19,255 bases of DNA from Bacteroidales bacterium UBA1215 (GCA_002309475.1 DBXJ01000062.1:1-19255); one strand, 5' to 3'. Positions 7,201 through 15,944 are shown, numbered from the stretch's first letter. The notes: generated by a model from the letters alone, not told the origin. Program-made: numbers and translations.

Positions 7201-8038
7201 TAGTTTGGTAGAACGTACGGTTAGAAACTATGCTGAAAAATACCGTGAATTGGAATCTAAATTGACGAGAAAGAAATTCGCAATGACCATTGGAGACGAA
7301 CTTCCAAACGGTATTGTCCAAATGGCAAAAGTTTACTTAGTAAGCAAGAGAAAACTGCGTGTAGGTGATAAAATGGCAGGTCGTCACGGTAACAAAGGTA
7401 TTGTGGCTAAAATAGCACGTGAAGAAGATATGCCATTTATGGAAGACGGTACTTCAGTAGATATCGTATTGAACCCATTAGGTGTGCCTTCACGTATGAA
7501 CATCGGTCAGATTTACGAAACCATTTTAGGATGGGCAGGTCATGAATTGGGATTGAAATTTGCAACACCCATTTTTAATGGTGCCACATTAGATGAGGTA
7601 AATGGTTATATGAAAAAAGCCGGTTTGCCGGAAAATGGTAGTGTTTATTTGTACGATGGTGAAACAGGAGACCGATTTGAACAAAAGGTAACTGTAGGTT
7701 ATATCTATATGTTGAAATTGCATCACATGGTAGATGATAAGATGCATGCTCGTTCAATAGGACCTTATTCATTGATAACTCAACAACCATTAGGTGGTAA
7801 GGCTCAATTTGGAGGTCAGAGATTTGGAGAGATGGAAGTTTGGGCATTGGAGGCATTTGGTGCATCTAATGTTTTGAGAGAAATCTTGACAGTAAAATCT
7901 GATGATGTTACAGGAAGAGCTAAAAATTATGAAGCAATTGTAAAAGGTGAAGTTCCACCTCCACCGGGATTACCAGAATCATTCAATGTATTGGTAAACG
8001 AGTTGCGTAGTTTATGTTTAGAGGTAACATTCGAATAA
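4235..8038 (+). CDS. rpoB: DNA-directed RNA polymerase subunit beta
   Basis: The beta subunit forms one pincer and half of the active site of RNA polymerase. The 1267-residue length is normal for Bacteroidota. The frame is open from 4199 and holds no ATG before the conserved N-terminus, so TTG at 4235 is the best start (RISFATVETPEYPDFLDIQLKSF follows). The first downstream Met lies well inside the conserved region. Seen in order: fork loop and rifampicin pocket (LSQFMDQTNPLAEVTHKRRI, about 469-488), ETPEGPNIGL, and the active-site lysine region GDKMAGRHGNKG (1044-1055, K1046 and K1054). The C-terminal clamp contains GGKAQFGGQRFGEMEVWALEAFGA. Two usually invariant prolines of the rifampicin region are replaced (V493, T518). 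rpoC follows after 47 nt. Confidence 0.97.
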   Translation: MVTKTQRISFATVETPEYPDFLDIQLKSFRDFFQVETNPEQRCKEGLYQVFMENFPISDVRGSFVLDFMDYYVDAPRYSIEECIQRGLTYSVPLKAKLRLSCTDVDHEDFETQIQEVYLGLIPYMTPSGTFVINGAERVVVSQLHRSPGVFFGTSYHTNGTQLYSARIIPFKGSWIEFTTDISNVMYAYIDRKKKLPVTTLLRAIGYETDKDILTIFDLAKEEKATKTNLKKLIGSKLAARVIRSWNEDFVDEETGEVVTIPRTEVLIEREEILEDKHIDLIVESGIKTILIHKEDPNQTDYSIIFNTLQKDPANSEKQAIEYIYFQMRNTAPPDEDQARQTFEKIFFSDKRYDLGEVGRYRINKKLGLQIPMTTTVLTKEDIISIIKHLIELINSKVDVDDIDHLSNRRIRTVGEQLSAQFGVGLARMARTIRDRMNVRDNEVFTPTELINAKTLVSVINTFFGTNQLSQFMDQTNPLAEVTHKRRISALGVGGLSRDRAGFEVRDVHYTHYGRLCTIETPEGPNIGLISSLCVYAKINHLGFIETPYRKVVDGKVDLKSPLVYMAAEEEENLTIAQATTEYDKKTGEILGSRIKARRVADYPIVAPQELDALDIAPNQIASLAASLIPFLEHDDANRALMGSNMMRQAVPLLCPQAPIVGTGIEEDVARSSRTQIYATADGVVDYVDATQIRIKYNRDEYDDLVSFDDPVTTYSLTKNQRTNQATAINIKPIVRRGQKVKKGQVLTEGYATIGGELALGRNLKVAFMPWKGYNFEDAIVISERVVKQDWFTSLHIEEFTLEVRDTKRGQEELTNDIPNVSVEATKNLDANGLVCVGTHIKEGDILIGKITPKGESYPTPEEKLLRAIFGDKAGDVKDASLKAPPSTEGVVIDNKLFSKLVKSRKNKTKEKESVKDVEDDYMKLMDKLKEELVQKLYKILEGKLSHGIKDNAGNILLQKGPKFSQKILKEIDYKSVDLRGWTTDSHVNSLVERTVRNYAEKYRELESKLTRKKFAMTIGDELPNGIVQMAKVYLVSKRKLRVGDKMAGRHGNKGIVAKIAREEDMPFMEDGTSVDIVLNPLGVPSRMNIGQIYETILGWAGHELGLKFATPIFNGATLDEVNGYMKKAGLPENGSVYLYDGETGDRFEQKVTVGYIYMLKLHHMVDDKMHARSIGPYSLITQQPLGGKAQFGGQRFGEMEVWALEAFGASNVLREILTVKSDDVTGRAKNYEAIVKGEVPPPPGLPESFNVLVNELRSLCLEVTFE

Positions 8039-8085
8039 GCTCAAGAGTTGTTAATTAAAGTTGAAATTTGTAAGACAAGAAAAAC

Positions 8086-11000
8086 ATGGCTTTCAGAAAA
8101 GATAATAATGTAAGAAAGGATTTTTCAAAAATCACAATTAGTTTGGCTTCGCCGGAATCTATTTTAGAGCGTTCGCATGGTGAAGTTACAAAGCCAGAAA
8201 CTATCAATTATAGAACCTATAAATCAGAACGTGACGGTTTGTTCTGTGAAAGAATTTTTGGTCCATTGAAAGACTGGGAATGTAGTTGTGGTAAATACAA
8301 ACGCATTAGATACAAAGGTGTGATTTGTGACCATTGCGGTGTCGAAGTTACTGAAAGAAAGGTAAGAAGAGAGAGAATGGGACACATTCAATTGGTTATT
8401 CCGGTTGCACATATATGGTTTTTCAAATCATCACCAAGCCGTATTGCTTCTTATGTAGGTATTCAATCAAAAACTTTGGAAGCGGTAATCTATTATGAAA
8501 AATACATAGTAGTACAAGCAGGTGCAGCTGAAGAATTGGGTGTCAACAATTTGGATTTGTTGGCAGAAGAAGATTATTTCAAAATTTTGGAACAATTACC
8601 CAAAGAAAATCAATTGCTTCCGGAAGATGATCCTAATAAATTTGTCGCAGAAATGGGTGCAGAAGCCATTCAAAAGATAATCAAGCGTATAGATTTAGAT
8701 GAGGTATCATTTGAATTGAGAGACAAAGCCAACAAAGAAACTTCGCAACAAAGAAAACAAGAAATACTGAAACGTTTGCACGTATATGAATCATTTAGAG
8801 ATAGTCGTAAGCGTGCAGAAAATAAGCCGGAATGGATGATCGTGAAGGTAATTCCTGTTATTCCTCCGGAATTGCGTCCATTGATACCATTGGATGGCGG
8901 CAGATTTGCCACATCAGATTTGAACGAATTGTACAGAAGAGTTATCATTCGTAACAATCGTTTGAAACGATTGATGGATATTAAGGCTCCGGATGTAATT
9001 ATGCGTAATGAAAAACGTATGTTGCAAGAAGCTGTTGACGCTTTGTTTGACAATTCTAAAAAATCTAATTTTAGAGCAACAGAAGCACGTCCATTGAAAT
9101 CTTTGTCCGATAGTTTGAAAGGTAAGCAAGGTCGTTTCCGTCAGAATTTGTTAGGAAAACGTGTTGACTATTCAGGCCGTTCTGTTATTGTAGTAGGACC
9201 GGATTTGAGAATGAATGAATGTGGTTTGCCAAAAGATATGGCAGCCGAATTGTTCAAACCGTTTATCATTAGAAAATTATTAGAACGCGGCATTGTCAAA
9301 ACGGTGAAATCAGCAAAGAAAATTGTTGACAGAAAAGAACCGGTGGTATGGGATATTTTGGAAAATATTTTGAAAGGACATCCTGTATTATTGAACCGTG
9401 CTCCTACTTTGCACCGTTTGGGTATTCAAGCTTTCCAACCAAAATTGGTGGAAGGAAAGGCAATTCGTTTGCACCCGTTGTGTTGTACAGGTTTCAATGC
9501 CGACTTTGATGGTGACCAAATGGCTGTTCACGTTCCTCTTGGAAATGCTGCTATTATGGAAGCACAAATGTTGATGTTGGCATCTCATAATATTTTAAAT
9601 CCTGCCAATGGTGCTCCTGTTACAGTGCCTTCTCAAGATATGGTTTTGGGATTGTATTACATTACCAAACCATTGGAAACAACTAACAAAGATGATAAAG
9701 AATTGAGAGCATTCTATTCTTCTGACGAAGTTGTGATGGCACATGCTGAAAACAAGATACATACTAATGATTACATTAGATGTAGAGTAAGAAACAGCAA
9801 AGGTGAAATTGAATTAATAAAAACGACAGTAGGTCGTGTAATATTCAACCGTGTTGTTCCTGAAGAGATAGGTTTTATCAATAAAACTTTAACAAAAAAA
9901 TCATTAAGAGATATTATTAGTGAAGTTTTGAAGAAAACCGGTACTACCAAGACTGCTAAATTTTTGGACGATATCAAAGATATGGGTTATAAGATGGCGT
10001 TCAAAGGCGGTTTGTCATTCAATTTAGGAGATGTAATCATTCCGGAAGAAAAAGCAACATTGGTACAAAAAGCCAACGAAGAAGTTGACGAAGTGATGTT
10101 TGAATATGAAAACGGTTTGATTACTGATAATGAACGTTACAACAAAGTAATTGATATTTGGACACATACCAATGCACAAGTCAGCGATGTTTTGATAAAA
10201 CGTCTGGCAAATGATAAAGACGGATTCAATTCAGTGTATATGATGTTGGATTCCGGTGCTCGTGGTTCAAAAGAACAGATTCGTCAGTTGTCAGGTATGC
10301 GTGGTTTGATGGCAAAACCTACCAAAGCCGGTGCAGCAGGTGGTGAAATTATTGAAAATCCTATTTTGTCAAACTTCAAAGAAGGTTTGTCAGTTATGGA
10401 ATACTTTATTTCTACACACGGTGCTCGTAAAGGTTTGGCCGATACCGCTTTAAAAACTGCCGATGCAGGTTATTTGACACGTCGTTTGGTCGATGTGGCA
10501 CACGATGTAGTGGTAGTTGATGTGGATTGCGGTACATTGCGTGGCTTGACAGTAACTGCATTGAAGAAAAATGATGAAATTGTAGAATCATTTGCAGATA
10601 GAATTCTAGGTAGAACTGCTTTGCACGATGTAAAAGATCCTAGAACCGATGAATTGATTGTTAAGTCAGGAGAAGAATTGACAGAAGAAATTTGCGACAA
10701 AATAGTTGCCGCAGGTATTGAAGAATTGGAAATTCGTTCCGTATTGACATGTGAATCAAAGCATGGTGTTTGTGCAAAATGTTATGGACGTAACTTGGCA
10801 ACGTCAAAAATGGTACAAAAAGGTGAAGCAGTGGGTGTTATTGCAGCACAAGCTATTGGTGAGCCGGGTACACAGTTGACATTGCGTACATTCCACGTAG
10901 GTGGTGTTGCAGGCGGTTCCGGTGCAGAAGACAGCGTAACTGCAAAATCCAGCGGTATTGTTACTTTTGATGAATTGCGTTCTATCGAAGTAAAAGAAGA

Positions 11001-12360
11001 AGATAAAAATACAGGCGAAGAAATTACATGTCAACGTGTAATTGGCCGTTCGGGCGAAATGCACATTACAGACGAAAAAGGAATTATTCTTTCAACAGCT
11101 AATATTCCTTATGGTTCATTGCTATATTTCAAGGAAGGTGACAAGATTAACAAGGGTGATGAAATAGCAAAATGGGAACCTTACAACGCCTTAATTATCT
11201 CTGAATATTCAGGAAAAGTACAATTTAACGATATCATCGACGGAATCACTTATAGAACCGAAACAGATGACCAAACCGGTATGACATCAAAGATTGTCAT
11301 CGAAAGTCGTCAAAAGACCAAGAGTCCGTCTATTCGCATTCTTGGCAAAGACGGTGAAGTATTGAAAGAATATGATATTCCGGTAGGTGCTCGTTTGGAA
11401 TTTGATGAAGGTGATACTGTAAAAGCAGGTGACAGTTTGGTAAAAATACCTCGTTCATTTGCAAAAGCAGGTGATATCACCGGAGGTCTTCCACGTGTAA
11501 CAGAATTGTTTGAAGCACGTAATCCTTCCGATCCTGCAGTTGTTGCAGAAATCGATGGTGAAGTATCCTTCAGCAAGAAATTGAAGAGAGGTAATCGTGA
11601 GGTAATTATTACTTCAAAGACAGGTGAAACAAAGAAATATTTGATACCAACATCTAAACAGATTTTGGCACAAGAAAATGACTTTGTTAGAGCCGGTACT
11701 CCGATTTCTGAAGGTTCGCTTACTCCAGCCGATATTTTGGCAGTAGGTGGTCCTATGAAGGTGCAAGAATATATCGTCAATGAAGCACAAGATGTATATC
11801 GTTTGCAAGGTGTAAAAATCAACGACAAACACTTTGAAGTGATAGTTCGTCAAATGATGCGTAAAATAGAAATTACCGACCCGGGTGACACTCGTTTCCT
11901 TGAAGGTGAATTGATTAATAAAATTGATTTCCGTGAAGAAAATGATGAAATTTGGGATAAGAAAGTCGTTACCGACCAAGGTGATTCTGAGAAATATCAT
12001 AATGGTCAAATCTTGACGCCAAGAGAAATCAGAGATGAAAATTCATTCTTGAAACGTCAAGACAAGCGACCTATGGAGGTAAGAGACGCATCTCCTGCAA
12101 CAGGTAAACAAATACTTCAAGGTATTACAAGAGCCGCATTGCAAACAAGAAGTTTTATTTCTGCCGCATCATTCCAAGAAACGACAAAAGTTTTGACAGA
12201 AGCTGCTGTCAATGCTAAAGTTGATACATTGGAAGGTTTGAAAGAAAACGTTATTGTAGGAAAATTGATTCCATGTGGAACCGGTTTGAAAGAATATGAA
12301 AATATTGTTGTCGGTTCTAAAGAAGAATACGAAAAGTTACAAGCATCAAAACAGCAATAG
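8086..12360 (+). CDS. rpoC: DNA-directed RNA polymerase subunit beta'
   Basis: The beta' subunit carries the catalytic magnesium site and the clamp of RNA polymerase. The 1424-residue product is intact. Its zinc ribbon near the N-terminus uses C66, C68, C81 and C84. The catalytic motif NADFDGDQMAVHVPL places the metal-binding aspartates at 473, 475 and 477. The second zinc site uses C815, C889, C896 and C899. The trigger-loop region GEPGTQLTLRTFHVGG follows. The C-terminal part contains the expected barrel-sandwich repeats and ends near GTGLKEYENIVVGSKEEYE, then a short polar tail. It starts at ATG in an A-rich context 47 nt after rpoB. The stop is only 3 nt before the DUF3467 gene, so the two are co-translated. 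Confidence 0.99.
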   Translation: MAFRKDNNVRKDFSKITISLASPESILERSHGEVTKPETINYRTYKSERDGLFCERIFGPLKDWECSCGKYKRIRYKGVICDHCGVEVTERKVRRERMGHIQLVIPVAHIWFFKSSPSRIASYVGIQSKTLEAVIYYEKYIVVQAGAAEELGVNNLDLLAEEDYFKILEQLPKENQLLPEDDPNKFVAEMGAEAIQKIIKRIDLDEVSFELRDKANKETSQQRKQEILKRLHVYESFRDSRKRAENKPEWMIVKVIPVIPPELRPLIPLDGGRFATSDLNELYRRVIIRNNRLKRLMDIKAPDVIMRNEKRMLQEAVDALFDNSKKSNFRATEARPLKSLSDSLKGKQGRFRQNLLGKRVDYSGRSVIVVGPDLRMNECGLPKDMAAELFKPFIIRKLLERGIVKTVKSAKKIVDRKEPVVWDILENILKGHPVLLNRAPTLHRLGIQAFQPKLVEGKAIRLHPLCCTGFNADFDGDQMAVHVPLGNAAIMEAQMLMLASHNILNPANGAPVTVPSQDMVLGLYYITKPLETTNKDDKELRAFYSSDEVVMAHAENKIHTNDYIRCRVRNSKGEIELIKTTVGRVIFNRVVPEEIGFINKTLTKKSLRDIISEVLKKTGTTKTAKFLDDIKDMGYKMAFKGGLSFNLGDVIIPEEKATLVQKANEEVDEVMFEYENGLITDNERYNKVIDIWTHTNAQVSDVLIKRLANDKDGFNSVYMMLDSGARGSKEQIRQLSGMRGLMAKPTKAGAAGGEIIENPILSNFKEGLSVMEYFISTHGARKGLADTALKTADAGYLTRRLVDVAHDVVVVDVDCGTLRGLTVTALKKNDEIVESFADRILGRTALHDVKDPRTDELIVKSGEELTEEICDKIVAAGIEELEIRSVLTCESKHGVCAKCYGRNLATSKMVQKGEAVGVIAAQAIGEPGTQLTLRTFHVGGVAGGSGAEDSVTAKSSGIVTFDELRSIEVKEEDKNTGEEITCQRVIGRSGEMHITDEKGIILSTANIPYGSLLYFKEGDKINKGDEIAKWEPYNALIISEYSGKVQFNDIIDGITYRTETDDQTGMTSKIVIESRQKTKSPSIRILGKDGEVLKEYDIPVGARLEFDEGDTVKAGDSLVKIPRSFAKAGDITGGLPRVTELFEARNPSDPAVVAEIDGEVSFSKKLKRGNREVIITSKTGETKKYLIPTSKQILAQENDFVRAGTPISEGSLTPADILAVGGPMKVQEYIVNEAQDVYRLQGVKINDKHFEVIVRQMMRKIEITDPGDTRFLEGELINKIDFREENDEIWDKKVVTDQGDSEKYHNGQILTPREIRDENSFLKRQDKRPMEVRDASPATGKQILQGITRAALQTRSFISAASFQETTKVLTEAAVNAKVDTLEGLKENVIVGKLIPCGTGLKEYENIVVGSKEEYEKLQASKQQ

Positions 12361-12363
12361 AAG

Positions 12364-12684
12364 ATGGACGATAATAAAAACGGTAAAATAGATATTGCTT
12401 TGAGTGACGAAGTCGCAGAAGGAATCTATTCCAACTTGGCGGTTATAACTCATTCGCATTCGGAATTTATATTAGATTTTGTTTCCTTGATGCCGGGTAT
12501 GAAAAAAGGTAACGTAAAGTCAAGAATTATTCTTACCCCGCAACATGCCAAACGCTTGTTAGGAGCATTGGAAGAAAATATAAAGCGGTTTGAAGCCATG
12601 CATGGTTCTATTCCCGATTACGGTGAGCCTGACCCTATGCGAGGTATTCCTTTAAATTTTGGAGGAAGCAAAGGTGATGCATAA
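12364..12684 (+). CDS. DUF3467 family protein of the rpoBC operon
   Basis: This 106-residue protein starts 3 nt after the rpoC stop and ends just before a terminator, so it is the last gene of the polymerase operon. The body (DIALSDEVAEGIYSNLAVIT, then HSEFILDFVSLMPG and RIILTPQHAKRLLGALEENI) matches what I know of DUF3467. That family is common behind rpoC in Bacteroidota and has no established function. It has no signal peptide, membrane span or cysteine cluster, so it is probably cytoplasmic. The C-terminal end is Gly/Pro-rich (PDYGEPDPMRGIPLNFGG). A role linked to RNA polymerase is inferred from position only. Confidence 0.88.
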   Translation: MDDNKNGKIDIALSDEVAEGIYSNLAVITHSHSEFILDFVSLMPGMKKGNVKSRIILTPQHAKRLLGALEENIKRFEAMHGSIPDYGEPDPMRGIPLNFGGSKGDA

Positions 12685-12690
12685 AATAAT

Positions 12691-12726
12691 AAGAGTGTCT
12701 ATCCATAGGGTAGATACTCTTTTTTT
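12691..12726 (+). terminator. Intrinsic terminator of the rpoBC operon
   Basis: A 14-bp stem (12691-12704 with 12708-12721, two G-T wobbles) closes a 3-nt ATA loop and runs into seven T (12720-12726). It begins 6 nt after the DUF3467 stop and is the clear end of the large operon. Confidence 0.88.
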
Positions 12727-12758
12727 CCCGTTTATCCAATTATTTTAGATAGAGAATT

Positions 12759-13925
12759 ATGTTGATGTTATTTGTCTATTTATTTTTAGCAATATTCTGC
12801 TCTTTTTGTTGTTCTATATTAGAGTCTGTATTGTTGTCAACGCCGATGTCATTTATCAATATGAAAGAGGCGGAAGGACATCCTAATGCAGAAAAATTTA
12901 GAAGATTGAAGGAAGATATAGACAGACCCTTGGCGGCTATATTGACTTTTAATACTATATCCAATACTTTGGGAGCTGCCGGTGTAGGCGCCGAAGTTAC
13001 TAAATTGTTTGGCAATGCCTATTTCGGCGTAGCCTCTGCATTGCTAACTTTGGTCATTCTTATCTTTTCAGAAATTCTGCCAAAGACATTGGGTGCTACC
13101 TATTGGCGATCGATGGCAATGGGTATTACCAAGATATTGCGAACTATGATAGTGATTTCATTTCCTTTTGTCTTGGTGTCGGAATTGTTGGCAAAATTGA
13201 TAAAAAAAGGTGACAACGATCCGGCGATAAGCCGTGAAGAAGTTTCAGCCATGGCAGAAATGGCTGCCGAAGAAGGTGAATTTGAATTGTCGGAAAACAA
13301 ATTGATACAGAATATTGTTCGCTTGGAAAATGTGAAAGTGGAAGATATTATGACTCCGCAAGTAGTGGTGGCTATGGAGCCGGATACTATGACGGTGGAG
13401 GAACTTTACAAAGATAAAGATGCATTGCATTTTGCAAGAATTCCCGTTTATAAAGACGACGACGAAGATAAAGTGACCGGCTATGTACTGCGTCAAGATG
13501 TAATGGATTGTATTGCCAACGATCAATTCTCCACAACGCTAAAATCTCTGCAACGACATATAGTGGCAGTAAAAGAAGGTCATGTGATTACACGTCTGTG
13601 GGAAACATTGATACGAAACAAAGAACATATTGCTGTTGTTGTGGATGAATATGGCTCTGTTTTGGGCATCGTTACTTTGGAAGATATTATTGAAACCATC
13701 TTCGGTATGGAAATTATAGACGAGACCGACAAAGTGGAAGATATGCAAAAATATGCTCGCGAAGAATGGGAAAAACGGCAAAAGGAGGAAAATATGGAAA
13801 CCATTGAAGAGCAAATAGAGCAAGAAGAAGAAAAACTAAAAGAATCTGTGATTTCGCAAGTCTCATCTGAAGGCGGGAAAACTGAAGAGACGAAAACAGA
13901 CAAAGAAAGCAGAAATAACTGGTAG
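12759..13925 (+). CDS. CNNM/CBS-pair membrane protein (hemolysin/CorC-like family)
   Basis: This is a 388-residue inner-membrane protein. The N-terminal CNNM (DUF21) domain has hydrophobic segments at about 2-24, 57-80, 87-107 and 120-147, with the family motif SEILPKTLGA at 104-113. The cytosolic CBS pair follows: VEDIMTPQVVVAMEPD (from about 194) starts CBS1, and VVVDEYGSVLGIVTLEDIIE (293-312) lies in CBS2. Related proteins are linked to magnesium/cobalt export or resistance, and the hemolysin name is historical. There is no C-terminal CorC_HlyC transporter-associated domain. Instead, about 70 charged, Glu/Lys-rich residues (322-388) form a probable coiled or disordered tail. The start is the ATG 32 nt after the rpoBC terminator. 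I see no clear promoter in that gap and no terminator after the stop. Confidence 0.9.
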   Translation: MLMLFVYLFLAIFCSFCCSILESVLLSTPMSFINMKEAEGHPNAEKFRRLKEDIDRPLAAILTFNTISNTLGAAGVGAEVTKLFGNAYFGVASALLTLVILIFSEILPKTLGATYWRSMAMGITKILRTMIVISFPFVLVSELLAKLIKKGDNDPAISREEVSAMAEMAAEEGEFELSENKLIQNIVRLENVKVEDIMTPQVVVAMEPDTMTVEELYKDKDALHFARIPVYKDDDEDKVTGYVLRQDVMDCIANDQFSTTLKSLQRHIVAVKEGHVITRLWETLIRNKEHIAVVVDEYGSVLGIVTLEDIIETIFGMEIIDETDKVEDMQKYAREEWEKRQKEENMETIEEQIEQEEEKLKESVISQVSSEGGKTEETKTDKESRNNW

Positions 13926-13978
13926 CAATAACAGAATTTTTGCCGATTTAAGTACATTCACCACCAAATTGTGTGGTA

Positions 13979-13990
13979 ATAGACGTCTAT
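13979..13990. promoter_or_regulatory. 12-nt perfect palindrome upstream of promoter
   Basis: ATAGACGTCTAT is a perfect dyad centred 26 nt upstream of the TTTG (-33) box of the promoter at 14011-14043. The position suits an activator or repressor site. A 12-nt palindrome is expected by chance every few kilobases, so the regulatory reading is a guess. Confidence 0.2.
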
Positions 13991-14010
13991 GATGAAAATA
14001 TTATCCGTTT

Positions 14011-14043
14011 TTTGATTTGATAATATAAAAAATAGTATCTTTG
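14011..14043 (+). promoter_or_regulatory. Bacteroidota-type promoter for exported-protein gene
   Basis: TTTG at 14011-14014 and TATCTTTG at 14036-14043 (TAnnTTTG consensus) are separated by 21 nt, which matches the -33/-7 pattern of the Bacteroidota primary sigma factor. An initiation site a few bases after 14043 would give a leader of about 70 nt before ATG 14120. A second TTTG at 14016-14019 has too short a spacing (16 nt). The leader holds a small TAAAGG/CCTTTA hairpin and no recognised riboswitch. Confidence 0.75.
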
Positions 14044-14119
14044 CAATGTCATTTCCAATGGTGATGTTTAAAGGATTTAGCACCCTTTATAGCGAAGATG
14101 TAATTTTTTATAAAAAAAT

Positions 14120-15835
14120 ATGGGACAGACTACTAAAATATTTTGCTTGTTGCGATGTGTTTGTATATCGCTAACTTTAGTCGTGGTGGGAATGAGCAAT
14201 TCCGCTTATGCACAACAATTCAGGCTGGTGGAGGATACAGTACTCATCAATGCATCCGATTTTATCAGTCCGGTTTCAACTTTTTACATGAAGTGGGCGG
14301 CAAAATATCATGGCTATTATTTTTGTATTTTCAAAGAACAACAATTATATGGATCTGGTAGAGATAAACATCGATTACTTGTTATATCCGAAGACGAAAA
14401 GAATGTTGTTGAGGTTAAATTGCCTGATGATTTTAATAACAATAGTTATGGTGATATTTTCGTTCGTCATAATACGCTTTACTTACGACCCTCGTATCAC
14501 AATGAGCAAAGTGGTTATTATTTTGACATGAGAGTATGGAAGTGGAAGCCTGTTAGAGTAATTCCCAATATAATATATGATGATGATCAATATAGTATTG
14601 CCTATATCGATATTGGCGAATGGGGTGATTATACTTGGTTTATTGAAAAAAACGTATCGAATGTATATATTCAAAAAAATAGTATGTCCTCAATAATCAG
14701 TGACATAAGAGATAATACTACTTCGGTGAGAATAAAACCATTCAATACAGAAGTAAAAGATGTTTGTAATCAATACATTATGTATAGGAAGTTGTCTCGC
14801 ATCATCAAAAAGGACAGTGTTTATTATTTCATTGGTAGAGGTCGTGTAGATACCCTGATTTCTTTGAACGGAAAAGCACAATTATGTGAATATGGCGACA
14901 AATACGAAGATGCTGCTTTTCATCAAAGAACATTTCTTTCAAATGTTTATTATTCACGTCAGAAGTTGGAATCCATTCCTACTCTTTTTGCTTTCACAAG
15001 CAATGATGAAGATGAACTATGGTTTAAGGAAAAGGCATACGATACAGTGTTTAAGAACGCTTTTTTGACGAATGACGATATATACTATTTGGTGAATACG
15101 AAAAATAAAACTTATATTGCCCAACTTAAAGACGGAATATTGCAGGAAAAGTTTGATTTCGGACATCAATATTCGTTTTATGAATGGTACGATTGTTATA
15201 GAGGATTGAATTTTGCTCCTAATCAATGTTTTAATAAATTTAAAGAAAATCAAAATTCATACGGAATTTTAGAGATTAAAGATACAATTATTCATGTCTT
15301 TCATATTATCCATAATCAAGATTCATTATCTTACCTCGGCACCGATAATATTGAGCCGCGGTTGAAATTTTTGCTGGATCATCTTGAAAATCTGAAATTT
15401 TCACAAATTGATAGTGTGGAGAAATCCTTGCGTGCTACCGGTCAAGGAGAATTCGGAGATTTAGCCAATAATTATTATCCTGATAAATATCAGACCGGAA
15501 AGTATGAAAGATATAGTTATTATACGGTGATAGATAGTATGAAAACATTATCGGTGGACTATTGTGTGCATAAAAGTGATTCCGTGGTAAGAGGTGCATT
15601 TTTTAAGTGGATAATAACCAATTATTACAATTCAAATTCGCGATTTTGGAAATATATTGATGTGGAGCAGAAATTTGAGGAAATCCGACAAATTCTTACT
15701 CGTTTGACAGGCGAAGCACCTGTCACATCATATAGCGGAGCAGGTAAAATACAGTATTTGGAATGGAATTATAATCAAGTTAAGGTGGAATTATACGAAG
15801 ACGGACGAATGGTGATGTATTTGACTGATAATTAG
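14120..15835 (+). CDS. Exported protein of unknown function (571 aa)
   Basis: I do not recognise this family. The 571-residue product starts with a clear Sec signal peptide: MGQTTKIFCLLR, then the hydrophobic core CVCISLTLVVVG, and a probable cleavage after SNSAYA (residue 31, before QQF). There is no lipobox at the cleavage site, so it is likely periplasmic or secreted rather than a lipoprotein. No further membrane span is evident. The mature part is rich in Tyr, Asp, Asn and Ile with alternating beta-type stretches (such as YGDIFVRHNTLYLRPSYHN) and few cysteines. The last about 50 residues (KFEEIRQILTRLTGEA, then GKIQYLEWNYNQVKVELYED) look like a compact helix-plus-strand end domain. It is a single gene with its own promoter, and its 3' end converges on the minus-strand operon. 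Confidence 0.85.
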   Translation: MGQTTKIFCLLRCVCISLTLVVVGMSNSAYAQQFRLVEDTVLINASDFISPVSTFYMKWAAKYHGYYFCIFKEQQLYGSGRDKHRLLVISEDEKNVVEVKLPDDFNNNSYGDIFVRHNTLYLRPSYHNEQSGYYFDMRVWKWKPVRVIPNIIYDDDQYSIAYIDIGEWGDYTWFIEKNVSNVYIQKNSMSSIISDIRDNTTSVRIKPFNTEVKDVCNQYIMYRKLSRIIKKDSVYYFIGRGRVDTLISLNGKAQLCEYGDKYEDAAFHQRTFLSNVYYSRQKLESIPTLFAFTSNDEDELWFKEKAYDTVFKNAFLTNDDIYYLVNTKNKTYIAQLKDGILQEKFDFGHQYSFYEWYDCYRGLNFAPNQCFNKFKENQNSYGILEIKDTIIHVFHIIHNQDSLSYLGTDNIEPRLKFLLDHLENLKFSQIDSVEKSLRATGQGEFGDLANNYYPDKYQTGKYERYSYYTVIDSMKTLSVDYCVHKSDSVVRGAFFKWIITNYYNSNSRFWKYIDVEQKFEEIRQILTRLTGEAPVTSYSGAGKIQYLEWNYNQVKVELYEDGRMVMYLTDN

Positions 15836-15944
15836 TTTTTTTTGCTTCTTTCAAATTTATCACAATCATATCCGTGAAGGTGCAAAAGCAGAAATAATCG
15901 GTAGTCAATCATTAATTTTGTTTAGATTTGCAGATGACATTTTT

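Noticed and set aside
11310..11828. 172-codon open frame antisense to rpoC
   Set aside because: It is fully inside the intact rpoC frame, with no promoter, neighbour or recognisable product, so it is a shadow frame.
15836..15850. T-run directly after the exported-protein gene as a terminator
   Set aside because: No stem could be drawn in front of it, so it does not qualify as an intrinsic terminator.
15923..15930. TAGATTTG matching the -7 consensus on the plus strand
   Set aside because: No TTTG lies at the right distance upstream and it would point into the 3' end of a minus-strand gene, so it is probably chance.
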